This document shows positions 54,354 to 63,445 of a stretch of DNA of 64,000 nucleotides, one piece after another. The stretch is from DATJGR01 sp963735085 (GTDB lineage Bacteria > Pseudomonadota > Gammaproteobacteria > Pseudomonadales > Azotimanducaceae). The notes beneath the pieces were generated by a model. That model saw nothing but the letters and a program-made list of their open reading frames with translations, was not told the origin of the DNA and searched no databases. Where the stretch lies: positions 248,001-312,000 of the forward strand of contig CAVTJP010000002.1 of assembly GCA_963735085.1 (NCBI GenBank), read 5' to 3'. Position 1 is the stretch's first letter. Every line of letters begins with the position of its first letter. The position numbers and the translations under genes were made by a program.

Positions 54354-55178
54354 ATGCCCCGACCTTCTTTTGCCGAGCAACTCGGAACTTGTGAGCGAAT
54401 TAATGGGTCGCTGGTCTGCGTCGGACTTGATCCATTGCCCGAGTCGATGCCGGCGGCATTTGAAGGTGGTGACGGCGTGCTCGCGTTCTGCTGCTCGATT
54501 GTCGATGCAGTCGCTGATCAGGTGTGCGCGTTCAAGCCTCAGATCGCTCACTTTGCCGCGCTCGCTGCAGAGAATGAACTGGCGACGCTGATCGCATACA
54601 TTCACGAGCGTCACCCCGACGTTCCGGTCATTCTCGATGCCAAACGCGGTGACATGGGCGCGACCGCCGAACGGTATGCGGTCGAAGTCTTTGATCGGTA
54701 CAAAGCCGATGCGGTCACAGTGAACCCCTACCTTGGAGCAGAGAGCCTGCAGCCTTATCTAAGGCGTTCCGATCGTGGTGTCGTCATCCTCTGTCGCACC
54801 AGCAATCCGGAGAGCGGTTGGCTGCAGGACTATCCGGCAAACGATCCGTTGTACCTGCGTGTTGCGCGGGCGGCTGCCGGATGGAACAAGACCGGCAACG
54901 TGATGTTGGTTGTTGGCGCGACGTATCCGGAGGAACTTCGCCAGGTTCGTCGAGTGGTCGAAGATATGACGCTGCTGATTCCAGGTGTTGGCAGTCAAGG
55001 CGGCGACGTCGCTGCGGTCGTCGATGCAGGTCTGAATTCGCAACGATCCGGACTGATCATCAGCGCATCGCGCAGTGTGTTATACGCATCCAAGGGCACA
55101 GACTTTGCTGATGCGGCACGGGCCGCGGTCGCGGCATTGCGCGGCGAGATCAATCAGTTGCGTGGACGCGCGTTGTAA
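54354..55178 (+). CDS. pyrF: Orotidine 5'-phosphate decarboxylase (type 2)
   Basis: Last step of UMP synthesis; 274 residues. The catalytic Lys-Asp motif is VILDAKRGDMGATAERYA near 92-109, and VTVNPYLGAESLQPYL and IPGVGSQGGDV follow. The length and the CVGLDPLPESMP start are of the longer type 2 (mycobacterial-like) PyrF, not the ~230-residue enterobacterial form. No other pyr genes are adjacent. Confidence 0.93.
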   Translation: MPRPSFAEQLGTCERINGSLVCVGLDPLPESMPAAFEGGDGVLAFCCSIVDAVADQVCAFKPQIAHFAALAAENELATLIAYIHERHPDVPVILDAKRGDMGATAERYAVEVFDRYKADAVTVNPYLGAESLQPYLRRSDRGVVILCRTSNPESGWLQDYPANDPLYLRVARAAAGWNKTGNVMLVVGATYPEELRQVRRVVEDMTLLIPGVGSQGGDVAAVVDAGLNSQRSGLIISASRSVLYASKGTDFADAARAAVAALRGEINQLRGRAL

Positions 55179-55454
55179 GCGACGGACGTGGCGAAGTAAA
55201 TTTGCATACATTTGCTTGCTCTGAGGAACAGTGGCCAATTACAAAACGCTCCAGCTGTCGCACATTGGCTACGTTACACTGCGAACCTTCCGGGGAGACA
55301 ACGATCCGGGTCAAGTGACCGACCCATTCCTTAGGCTTCATCGTGCGCAGGGAGTCGCAATCTCTAAGTCGATTCCCGGATGACGCGTGCGCCGCCAAAA
55401 GAATAACGAGCGACGTACACAACGCAGATGCTTGGGCAGGAGGAGATTCACGGG

Positions 55455-57287
55455 GTGACGCCAGATGCCGTTCTGCATCGATACCAGCAGGTAGTATCCG
55501 TGCCCGCAGTCGATACTGCGGCACTCTTCCGGCTGATCGCGACCGATGCGGACTTGTTGAATCGTTGGGTCACGAGCCTTGGAACGCAGGTCGAACCAGA
55601 CGCAATCGTTCGCGCGATGCACCACCTCGAACCGGACTCGCTCGCGGCGATGGCTCGCGCGCAAATCTGGTCAGTTGTGCCGCTCGGCAATGCCGCGCGA
55701 CTGGGGTTCGATCAGTGGCGCGGTGTATTGCTCGCATCTTGCGTTGCCGAAGTCCTCGTTCGTGACGTTGGCTATCCATACGCAGATGCGGCGCGGCTGC
55801 GGACACTGCTTGCGAGCTCCGGTGTGCAGGTGGCCGGCGACGAATTGATGAGTGAACTCAGTGCATTTCGCGGCGTTTCAGCGGAATTGTTGGTCGACGC
55901 GCATCCGCTGTTGAGAGCCTTTGCCGTTGCGGAATCGCTTGAGCATCATAGTTCCGGCGCGGCCGCGCGGGTCGCAGCATTGCTTTTTGGTCTCGATGGC
56001 GTTGGCTTCGATCGGGTGCTGAATGCGGCCGAGCAGCGCTGCGCGGTGTTGATCAATGCAGCCGGCGTCTCTGATGACGTCGACGACAGCTGGCTCGAAG
56101 CGCTCTGGGTACAGGCGCAGCTCGCCGCGTTTTCGAACGTTCTCGCGCAGCAGGGCGATGAGACATCGCTGCACGAACTCGCCGCGCTGATTACGCGCGC
56201 ATTGTTCCGACATGTCCCACGTTGCTTCTTTTGCAGCGCAGATATGCTGGTGGCAGTCGGCGACGACGACCTCGCGGCATTGAAGATTCCGCTGCAGTCG
56301 TCGAGTAGCGTGGCGCGTGCGTGGCGCGAACGGAGGCCGATAACAGTCGAGGACGAAGTCAGCGCGACCGTGGTGGATCGTCAGATCCTGCGGCGCCTGC
56401 ATACCGATCGGATGTATGTATCACCGCTCAGTGACGGCGAATCACAGGTCGGGGTGCTGGCGTTTCGGCTGAGTGACGAGGACCCGGCCGAAGCGTTGCT
56501 TGCGATGAACGGCTACGCCATTGAGCTGGGTCGTTGGCTGGGCGCATTGCAACGCGACGACGAGCGCCGCTTGCGTCTCCTCCGTGATTACCAGTCCAGT
56601 CACGAGAAGCGCTTGCGTGAGATTGTCCACGAGGCGAACAACCCGCTGAGCATCATCCACAACTATCTGCACATTCTGGAATTGCGCCTGAAGGACTATC
56701 CCGAAACGCATGAACAGTTGCGCCTGATTGCCGGGGAGATCCGTCGCACCGCGGCGATCTTCCAACGCGTTGTCGAGTTTCCTCCGCTGGCAGTCGCCGC
56801 GGTCGACAAGCCCGATGTCAACAGGCAGCCAGTTGATCTCAACGATATCGCGCGCAATGTCATTGAACTCAGTCGGGGACGCGCCGAAGCAGCGGGAGTT
56901 GCCACAACATTGGCGTTGTTCGACGGTGGGGTGCCGGTGGTGTCCGACCGCGATCGGATCATTCAGGTGATGACCAACCTTGTACGCAATGCCATCGAGG
57001 CGATGGGTGGGGGGGGGGCGCTGCATGTCGCGACGTTCAGCGGTGTATACCGAGCTGGACGGGCTGGCGTCGAATTCAGCGTCCGCGACGAGGGGCCGGG
57101 GCTGCCGCAGAACGTTCTCGAGCGTCTATACGAACCCAAAACGTCGACGAAAGGAGATGACCATGCCGGCCTGGGGCTGCACATAACTGCTCGACTGGTA
57201 GCGGAACTCGAAGGCGCCATCGACGTCCGCACCGCGCAGAATAAGGGTACCGCGTTTGCGGTATTCCTGCCCAATCTCGAGGCCTGA
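55455..57287 (+). CDS. Sensor histidine kinase with N-terminal HDOD-like and GAF-like domains
   Basis: 610 residues. About 1-190 is a helical HDOD-like region (DADLLNRWVTSLG, LADRHPLLRAFAVAE-type pattern); about 220-370 is GAF-like. A dimerisation helix carries the H-box LREIVHEANNPLSIIHNYLHI near 400. HATPase_c has NLVRNAIEAMGGGG, RDEGPGLP and HAGLGLHITARLV. No receiver domain or response regulator is adjacent, so it is an orphan kinase. The frame opens at 55428, but GTG 55455 has GAGGAG 9 bases upstream. Domain calls outside the kinase core are inferences. Confidence 0.82.
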   Translation: MTPDAVLHRYQQVVSVPAVDTAALFRLIATDADLLNRWVTSLGTQVEPDAIVRAMHHLEPDSLAAMARAQIWSVVPLGNAARLGFDQWRGVLLASCVAEVLVRDVGYPYADAARLRTLLASSGVQVAGDELMSELSAFRGVSAELLVDAHPLLRAFAVAESLEHHSSGAAARVAALLFGLDGVGFDRVLNAAEQRCAVLINAAGVSDDVDDSWLEALWVQAQLAAFSNVLAQQGDETSLHELAALITRALFRHVPRCFFCSADMLVAVGDDDLAALKIPLQSSSSVARAWRERRPITVEDEVSATVVDRQILRRLHTDRMYVSPLSDGESQVGVLAFRLSDEDPAEALLAMNGYAIELGRWLGALQRDDERRLRLLRDYQSSHEKRLREIVHEANNPLSIIHNYLHILELRLKDYPETHEQLRLIAGEIRRTAAIFQRVVEFPPLAVAAVDKPDVNRQPVDLNDIARNVIELSRGRAEAAGVATTLALFDGGVPVVSDRDRIIQVMTNLVRNAIEAMGGGGALHVATFSGVYRAGRAGVEFSVRDEGPGLPQNVLERLYEPKTSTKGDDHAGLGLHITARLVAELEGAIDVRTAQNKGTAFAVFLPNLEA

Positions 57288-57318
57288 GGTCTCTACCTTC
57301 GGCTAGTTTGCTCGGACC

Positions 57319-58479
57319 TCATTCGAGCGCATTACGAATCATGTTGCGCGCGATCAATGTTTGCTGGATTTGGCTGGTGCCTTCATAGATTCGGAACAGC
57401 CGTACGTCGCGATAGAAGCGCTCGATACCGTACTCTTCCATGTAACCGGCCCCGCCGAAGATCTGAACCGCACGGTCGGCGACACGGCCAACCATTTCGC
57501 TCGCGAATAGCTTGCAACATGATGCCAGCATCGTGACTGACTCGCCCGCATCTCGACGCTTCGCGGCGTCTAGCACCATGCAGCGGGCGGCATACGCCTC
57601 AGTGCGGCTGTCAGCGAGCATCGCTTGAATCAACTGGAACTGCGCGATCGGTTCGCCGAATTGCTTGCGTTCGAGCGCGTAGTTCAGACTGTCTCGGATC
57701 AAACGTTCTGCGCAACCGACCGCGAGCGCACTGATATGCAGACGTCCCCGGTCGAGTGTCTTCATCGCAGTCAGAAATCCCCTGTTGAGGTGCGCAGGTC
57801 CGCCGAGTAGCGCGGACTCGGTTACCCGGCACGCATCAAAGATGACGTCGCATACGTGTGCGCCTTGCTGTCCCATTTTGCGATTTGCCGGACCGAGCGA
57901 GATGCCCTTCGACGTTGCGTCGACAAGGAACGCCGATACCCCCTTTGACCCTGTCGTGCTCGGGTCCGTGCGTGCAAAGACCGTGAACAACTGTGCGTGC
58001 GGCGCGTTGGTGATGTAGCGTTTGGTGCCATCGAGGATGTAGCCGCCGTCGATGGCACGTGCCGTGGTCGATAGCGAACCTGCGTCGGACCCGGCATCGG
58101 GTTCGGTGAGTGCGAAGGAACCGATGATTTCGCCGCTCGCCATCTTCGGCAGATAGTGTGATTTTTGCTCCGGAGTGCCGTCCATGATCAGGCCCTGCGA
58201 TCCGATGCCATTGTTGGTACCGATGATCGAACGAAACGCTGGCGAGGTATGGCCCAGTTCCATGACGACGTGACATTCCTCTGTTGTCGTCAGACCCAAA
58301 CCGCCGAATTCTTCCGGAATCGTCATGCCGAATAACCCCAACTCGCGCATCTCGGCGATGATCCGCTCGGGAATCCGATCCTCGCGCGCAACCTGTGCTT
58401 CCAGCGGCACCAGACGTTCGCGAACGAATTTGCGCACCGTGTCCAACAGCGCATCCAGTGTCGTCTGATCCAATGCCAT
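57319..58479 (-). CDS. Acyl-CoA dehydrogenase
   Basis: FAD flavoenzyme of 386 residues oxidising acyl-CoA to enoyl-CoA. SFALTEPDAGSD binds FAD and substrate; QIFGGAGYMEEYGIERFYRDVRLFRIYEGTSQIQ carries the catalytic Glu in YEGTSQ. A GTG at 58491 opens the frame, but its GGAGG serves ATG 58479 (spacing 5). Chain-length specificity is not evident. Divergent from the glutaryl-CoA dehydrogenase gene. Confidence 0.92.
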   Translation of the reverse strand: MALDQTTLDALLDTVRKFVRERLVPLEAQVAREDRIPERIIAEMRELGLFGMTIPEEFGGLGLTTTEECHVVMELGHTSPAFRSIIGTNNGIGSQGLIMDGTPEQKSHYLPKMASGEIIGSFALTEPDAGSDAGSLSTTARAIDGGYILDGTKRYITNAPHAQLFTVFARTDPSTTGSKGVSAFLVDATSKGISLGPANRKMGQQGAHVCDVIFDACRVTESALLGGPAHLNRGFLTAMKTLDRGRLHISALAVGCAERLIRDSLNYALERKQFGEPIAQFQLIQAMLADSRTEAYAARCMVLDAAKRRDAGESVTMLASCCKLFASEMVGRVADRAVQIFGGAGYMEEYGIERFYRDVRLFRIYEGTSQIQQTLIARNMIRNALE

Positions 58480-58592
58480 CGGCGCCTCCACGGGTGCTGG
58501 GGTAGTCGGCCGGGCAGTCTAAACGTTGCTACACCTCGGTGCCTGCATTAGCCTTCCGTTCACCCCACGCCCATCCAACACGAGGATTTCAC

Positions 58593-59780
58593 GTGAGTAA
58601 CAGCCGCGCCGGATTTGTCTGGGACGATCCGCTCCTGCTCGAAGACCAGCTGACCGCCGACGAGCGGTTGGTGCGCGACACCGCGCGCGACTACGCGCAA
58701 GACAAGCTGATGCCGCGCGTCGTGAGCGCCAACCGGCAGGAACGTTTCGATCGCGAAATCATGAATGAATTCGGCGCGCTGGGCATGCTCGGTGCCACGT
58801 TACCGGCAAAGTACGGTTGCGCAGAGGTGAATTACGTCAGCTACGGTTTGATCGCGCGCGAGGTCGAACGCGTCGATTCCGGCTACCGGTCCGCGATGAG
58901 CGTTCAATCGTCTCTCGTGATGCATCCGATCCACGCCTATGGAACCGATGCACAGCGCGACAAATATCTACCGAGACTGGCTACCGGTGAATGGGTGGGT
59001 TGCTTCGGGCTCACCGAACCCGATCATGGTTCGGACCCCGGCAGCATGATCACGCGCGCCGAGCGTGTTGGCGACGGATTCGTCTTGAATGGCGCGAAGA
59101 TGTGGATTACGAATTCCCCGATTGCCGATCTCGCCGTCGTCTGGGCCAAACTCGATGGTGTGATTCGTGGCTTTGTGGTCGAGCGAGGCACCGAAGGATT
59201 CAGCACGCCTAAGATCGAGGGCAAGATGAGTCTGCGTGCGTCGATCACAGGCGAGATCGTGCTCGACAATGCGCACGTTCCGGCGGATGCATTATTGCCG
59301 AATGCGAAGGGGTTGGCTGGCCCATTCGGTTGCCTCAACCGCGCCCGCTACGGTATCGCGTGGGGTGCGATGGGCGCGGCGGAATTCTGCTGGCACGCCG
59401 CGCGGACGTATACGTTGGAGCGCAAACAATTTGGCCGGCCGCTGGCGGCCAATCAACTCATCCAGAAAAAGCTTGCCGACATGCAAACCGAGATTACACT
59501 CGGCCTGCAGGCGTGCTTGCGCGCGGGCCGTCTGCTCGACGAAGACCGTCTCGCCGTTGAGATCATTTCGATGATCAAGCGTAACAACTGCGGCAAGGCT
59601 CTGGACGTGGCACGCATGGCGCGTGACATGCACGGTGGCAACGGCATCTCCGATGAATATCACGTCATCCGACACGTGATGAACCTGGAAACCGTCAACA
59701 CATACGAAGGCACCCACGATATTCACGCATTGATTCTCGGCCGGGCGCAGACCGGCCTGCAGGCGTTCACGGGCGGTTGA
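58593..59780 (+). CDS. gcdH: Glutaryl-CoA dehydrogenase-type acyl-CoA dehydrogenase
   Basis: 395 residues. Converts glutaryl-CoA to crotonyl-CoA in lysine/tryptophan breakdown. Features of GcdH rather than generic ACADs are DDPLLLEDQLTADERLVRDTARDY at the start, MSVQSSLVMHPIHAYG, FGLTEPDHGSDPGSM and the catalytic Glu in NTYEGTHDIHALILGRAQTG. The frame opens upstream at 58539; GTG 58593 with GAGG 8 bases before is preferred. The usual CoA-transferase partner is not here. Confidence 0.9.
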   Translation: MSNSRAGFVWDDPLLLEDQLTADERLVRDTARDYAQDKLMPRVVSANRQERFDREIMNEFGALGMLGATLPAKYGCAEVNYVSYGLIAREVERVDSGYRSAMSVQSSLVMHPIHAYGTDAQRDKYLPRLATGEWVGCFGLTEPDHGSDPGSMITRAERVGDGFVLNGAKMWITNSPIADLAVVWAKLDGVIRGFVVERGTEGFSTPKIEGKMSLRASITGEIVLDNAHVPADALLPNAKGLAGPFGCLNRARYGIAWGAMGAAEFCWHAARTYTLERKQFGRPLAANQLIQKKLADMQTEITLGLQACLRAGRLLDEDRLAVEIISMIKRNNCGKALDVARMARDMHGGNGISDEYHVIRHVMNLETVNTYEGTHDIHALILGRAQTGLQAFTGG

Positions 59781-59981
59781 TTCGCTGTTGATGCCTCCGC
59801 ACCGGCGTCACAGTGCGAAGGTGCGTGATTCGTGCGATGTCATGGCGACATCGCAAAGTGGAACGTTCGTGGAATTGCGTGGGAATGTACGATGTTGGGT
59901 TGCCCTGTCCTACACCCCGACATAGCTTGATCTCCCCCTGCTGAAAAACAGGGACCAACAATTCAACTTGGGGGAGAGCAG

Positions 59982-60680
59982 ATGATTAGAGTCCTGATTG
60001 TCGATGATCACCGCCTGATCCGGGTCGGTCTGGCGCGCATGCTGGCAGAGGCAAAGGGCATCACGCTCGTCGGCGAAGCCGATTCAGGTGAGCGCGCGTT
60101 GACGCTCACGCGCGAGACCAGGCCGAACGTGATCCTGATGGATCTGCGCATGCCCGGTATTGGCGGGCTCGAGGCGACGCGGCGCATACAACGCATCGAT
60201 GCCGGCATCCGCGTGCTCATTGTGACCGCCTGCGATACCGAACCCTATCCAGGCCAGGCCATGAAGGCCGGTGCGGCCGGATACATCACCAAAGGCGCGA
60301 CCGCCGAGGACCTCGAGTACGCGATTCGCCGGGTGTTCCTTGGTCAGCGCCACATGTCGGATGACGTAGCGCAACAGGTCGCGCTGCGTTCCTTCGATAC
60401 GGCGCCGGAGTGTCCATTCGATCAGCTGTCGAATCGGGAAATGCAGATCACATTGATGGTCGTTGGCTGCCGCAAGGTACAGCAGATTTCACGCGATCTG
60501 CACCTGAGTCCCAAGACTGTCAACAGCTACCGATACCGCATATTCGAAAAACTCAGCGTCGCCAGCGATGTGGAACTGGCGTTGCTGGCCGTGCGCCACG
60601 GTGTCATTGAAAGCAACGGTAACGTGCCGACCCCGCAGGCATGCGGACGGATCGAAACTGCGGAAATGATGCTGGCTTGA
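59982..60680 (+). CDS. uvrY: GacA/UvrY-type response regulator
   Basis: 232 residues. The receiver domain has Asp8-Asp9, phospho-Asp54 in ILMDLRMPG and Lys in GYITKGA near 105. A LuxR-type helix-turn-helix follows (LSNREMQITLMVVGCRKVQQISRDLHLSPKTVNSYRYRI). In relatives it responds to GacS/BarA and drives small RNAs that titrate CsrA/RsmA. The gene order uvrY-uvrC-pgsA is the classical one. A strong GGGGGAGAG ribosome site precedes ATG; a small hairpin CCCTG/CAGGG lies at 59937-59954. Confidence 0.93.
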   Translation: MIRVLIVDDHRLIRVGLARMLAEAKGITLVGEADSGERALTLTRETRPNVILMDLRMPGIGGLEATRRIQRIDAGIRVLIVTACDTEPYPGQAMKAGAAGYITKGATAEDLEYAIRRVFLGQRHMSDDVAQQVALRSFDTAPECPFDQLSNREMQITLMVVGCRKVQQISRDLHLSPKTVNSYRYRIFEKLSVASDVELALLAVRHGVIESNGNVPTPQACGRIETAEMMLA

Positions 60681-60712
60681 CGCGTGGGTGGTCCGGTGCT
60701 TAGGGTCGCCGC

Positions 60713-62539
60713 ATGCGCGATCCCGGAGTCCTCTTCGAAGCCGAACCATTTCTGAAGCGCCTGCCACAGAAGCCTGGCGTGTACCAGATGCTCGACGCAA
60801 CAGCAGCGGTGCTGTATGTCGGTAAAGCGCGCAATCTGAAGAGTCGTGTAACGAGCTATTTTCGTGCCTCGGGGCTCAGCGCAAAGACGCTCGCGTTGGT
60901 CGCACGAATTGATGCTATCGAGATCACGCTAACCGCCAGCGAAACCGAGGCATTGCTGCTCGAACAGAATCTGATCAAGCGACTGCGCCCGCCGTACAAC
61001 ATCGTGCTGCGTGACGACAAGTCATACCCTTTCATTCGTTTGACCGATCACGACTATCCGCGCCTAGCCTTTCACCGTGGTGTCAAGAAGAAGGGGCGTT
61101 ACTTCGGACCATTTCCGAGCGCGAGCGCAGTGCGCGAGAGCATCAATATCCTGCAGAAGCTTTTCCAGTTGCGCCAATGCGAAGACAGCTATTTCAAGAA
61201 TCGCTCAAGACCGTGCCTGCAACATCAGATTGGCCGTTGCAGCGCGCCATGCGTGAAGCTGATCGCGCCGGAAGCCTACGCAGAGGACGTCCGTCATGCG
61301 GTGATGTTCCTCGAAGGCCGTAACGACGCGATACTGGAGGAGTTCAAGGCCGCGATGGAACACGCGGCAGCGTCGCTCGAATTCGAGCGGGCAGCGAAAT
61401 ATCGGGATCAGATCACGCAGCTACGCAAGGTCCAGGAACAGCAGTACGTGCACGCGGCCAGTGGTGATGTCGATGTGTTTGCGGTTGCAATAGCGTCGGG
61501 CGCGGCGTGCGTGCAAGGCATGTTCATTCGTGGTGGCCGGTTGCTGGGGCATCGTACGTGGTATCCCCGCAATGAACTTGCGGTGGAGGGTGCCGAGTTA
61601 CTCGACGCATTCCTTGCGCAATACTATTTCGGCGGTGGTGAGCGTGAGATTCCGAAGGCGGTCGTTGTAAGCCATCCAATTGCGAATGCGCCGTTGATCG
61701 AATCTGCGTTGCGCGAGCGAGTGGGGCACCGCGTCGAACTGACATCCGGCGTTCGGAGTCAACGTGCGCGCTGGCTGGAGATGGCGCAACAGAACGCGCA
61801 ACTGTCTCTGGATTCGTATCTGGCCGATAAGAAGAACATTCTGGCGCGCTTCGTCGACCTCCAGGAGGCGCTCGGTCTCGAAGATGTACCCGCGCGCCTG
61901 GAATGCTTCGACATCAGCCACTCCAGCGGCGAAGCGACCGTTGCATCGTGCGTCGTCTTCGATCGAAACGGTCCGCTGAAATCAGACTACCGGCGCTTCA
62001 ACATCGAAGGCGTGGCGGCCGGTGATGACTACGGTGCGATGAATCAGGCGTTGCGGCGACGCTACGAGCGTCTGAAATCGGGTGACGGGCAATTACCGGA
62101 TCTGCTCGTCATCGACGGGGGTCCGGGCCAAATGAACCAGGCCCGTACTGTACTCACTGATTTGCAGGTCGACGGCGTGCAGATTCTTGGCATAGCGAAG
62201 GGAACGAGCCGCAAGCCCGGTCTCGAGACTATATTTCTAGGCGATCAGGGCGAAATTCCAATGCCCGCCAACAGCGGCGCCATGCATCTGTTGCAGCACA
62301 TTCGCGATGAGGCGCATCGATTCGCGATCACCGGACATCGTTTGCGCCGCGGCAAGGCGCGCCGGCAGTCCGAGCTCGATGGCATCTCCGGTGTAGGTGC
62401 CAAGCGGCGGCGCGAGTTGCTGCGTCACTTCGGCAGCGTTGCCGCTTTGCGTGGCGCAAGCCGCGAAGAGATCGCAAAGGTGCCGGGGGTCAGTCGACGT
62501 CTGGCCGAAGAGATTTATGCAACGTTACACGTTGAGTGA
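60713..62539 (+). CDS. uvrC: Excinuclease ABC subunit C
   Basis: Nuclease making both incisions in nucleotide excision repair; 608 residues. The N-terminal GIY-YIG domain (PGVYQMLDATAAVLYVGKARNLKSR, 21-45) is followed by a Cys-bearing linker (CLQHQIGRCSAPC), a UVR motif near 210-240, the RNase H-like C-terminal nuclease (DLLVIDGGPGQMNQA), and helix-hairpin-helix motifs at the end. Normal length. Lies 32 bp after uvrY. Confidence 0.96.
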   Translation: MRDPGVLFEAEPFLKRLPQKPGVYQMLDATAAVLYVGKARNLKSRVTSYFRASGLSAKTLALVARIDAIEITLTASETEALLLEQNLIKRLRPPYNIVLRDDKSYPFIRLTDHDYPRLAFHRGVKKKGRYFGPFPSASAVRESINILQKLFQLRQCEDSYFKNRSRPCLQHQIGRCSAPCVKLIAPEAYAEDVRHAVMFLEGRNDAILEEFKAAMEHAAASLEFERAAKYRDQITQLRKVQEQQYVHAASGDVDVFAVAIASGAACVQGMFIRGGRLLGHRTWYPRNELAVEGAELLDAFLAQYYFGGGEREIPKAVVVSHPIANAPLIESALRERVGHRVELTSGVRSQRARWLEMAQQNAQLSLDSYLADKKNILARFVDLQEALGLEDVPARLECFDISHSSGEATVASCVVFDRNGPLKSDYRRFNIEGVAAGDDYGAMNQALRRRYERLKSGDGQLPDLLVIDGGPGQMNQARTVLTDLQVDGVQILGIAKGTSRKPGLETIFLGDQGEIPMPANSGAMHLLQHIRDEAHRFAITGHRLRRGKARRQSELDGISGVGAKRRRELLRHFGSVAALRGASREEIAKVPGVSRRLAEEIYATLHVE

Positions 62540-62581
62540 ACTGCACCTTAGAATGTGCGTCCTCGCTTAGCGCGCTAGTGC

Positions 62582-63145
62582 ATGAACACGCCGATACTCA
62601 TCACCGTTCTGCGCATGGCCTTGATCCCGGTCTTTGTCCTGATTTTCGTGCTGCATGGCCGGTGGACACATCTCGCCGCCGCAGCGGTGTTCGGCCTGGC
62701 GGCACTCACTGATTGGCTCGATGGCTATCTGGCGCGGCGACTGAAGCAGACCACGCGCTTCGGTGCTTTCCTCGATCCCGTAGCCGACAAGCTCGTGGTC
62801 GTTAGCGCAATCGTGATGATGGTTGGAGACCGCTCCAGTATGTGGTTGACGTTGCCCGGTCTGGTGATCGTCGGCCGTGAAATAGTGGTTTCAGCATTGC
62901 GTGAATGGATGGCGGAGATGAATCGACGTGGCGTCGTCGCGGTGAGTCGTTTCGGGAAGCTCAAAACCGGCGTACAGGTAACAGCAATCCTCGTGCTGCT
63001 GGCGTTTCCGCCGGGCTCCGACACGCGGGTGGTGGTGCTCGGCTATGTGCTGATCAATTTTGCGGCGGTCATGACCCTTGGCTCGATGATCGTGTACCTG
63101 CGCGCCGCCTGGCCGACGTTACGCGCGGGTCTGGAGCGCGACTGA
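62582..63145 (+). CDS. pgsA: CDP-diacylglycerol-glycerol-3-phosphate 3-phosphatidyltransferase
   Basis: Inner-membrane enzyme of phosphatidylglycerol synthesis; 187 residues, four or five transmembrane helices. The CDP-alcohol phosphotransferase motif DxxDGxxAR...GxxxDxxxD is complete in DWLDGYLARRLKQTTRFGAFLDPVADK. Lies 42 bp after uvrC and about 60 bp before tRNA-Cys, as in other Gammaproteobacteria. Confidence 0.95.
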   Translation: MNTPILITVLRMALIPVFVLIFVLHGRWTHLAAAAVFGLAALTDWLDGYLARRLKQTTRFGAFLDPVADKLVVVSAIVMMVGDRSSMWLTLPGLVIVGREIVVSALREWMAEMNRRGVVAVSRFGKLKTGVQVTAILVLLAFPPGSDTRVVVLGYVLINFAAVMTLGSMIVYLRAAWPTLRAGLERD

Positions 63146-63161
63146 TCGCGCGCGGCGCTGG

Positions 63162-63190
63162 TTCCGGGTGTCGATGCGATCGAGTAGAAT
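63162..63190 (+). promoter_or_regulatory. Possible promoter of tRNA-Cys
   Basis: TTCCGG (63162-63167), 17-base spacer, TAGAAT (63185-63190), followed by a GC-rich discriminator typical of stable RNA promoters, 14 bases before the tRNA. Confidence 0.4.
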
Positions 63191-63204
63191 CCGCCGCTCC
63201 CAAC

Positions 63205-63278
63205 GGCTGGGTGGCAGAGTGGTCATGCCCGCGACTGCAACTCGCGTTACATCGGTTCGATTCCGTTCCCAGCCTCCA
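63205..63278 (+). tRNA. tRNA-Cys (anticodon GCA)
   Basis: 74 bases including encoded CCA. Acceptor arms GGCTGGG (63205-63211) and CCCAGCC (63268-63274) pair perfectly, discriminator T, then CCA. The anticodon stem GCGA/TCGC holds the loop CTGCAAC with anticodon GCA. The TpsiC arm contains GGTTCGATTCC. Follows pgsA as in E. coli, but no tRNA-Gly or tRNA-Leu accompanies it. Confidence 0.93.
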
Positions 63279-63445
63279 TTCGAGTGTCCGCCAACGTCCG
63301 GCGACATCCACGAGCGGGCGCGCCTCGCGTAAATCGTTGTCAGCTTCCAAGCATTCGCTTTGCGCAACGCCATCCGTAAAATCCGAAATCACCTCTCGAT
63401 CACATTCGGTCCATACTCGCAGCGCTAGTAGTAGAGCGCCCGGTC

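Noticed and set aside
59937..59954. LexA box upstream of the gacA/uvrY gene (CTG...CAG)
   Set aside because: The spacing between CTG and CAG is 8, not 10 bases, and the centre is not alternating TA; it is better read as a small hairpin.
63146..63204. A tRNA-Gly in front of tRNA-Cys as in E. coli
   Set aside because: No cloverleaf arms can be formed in this 59-base stretch; only a promoter-like -10 is visible.
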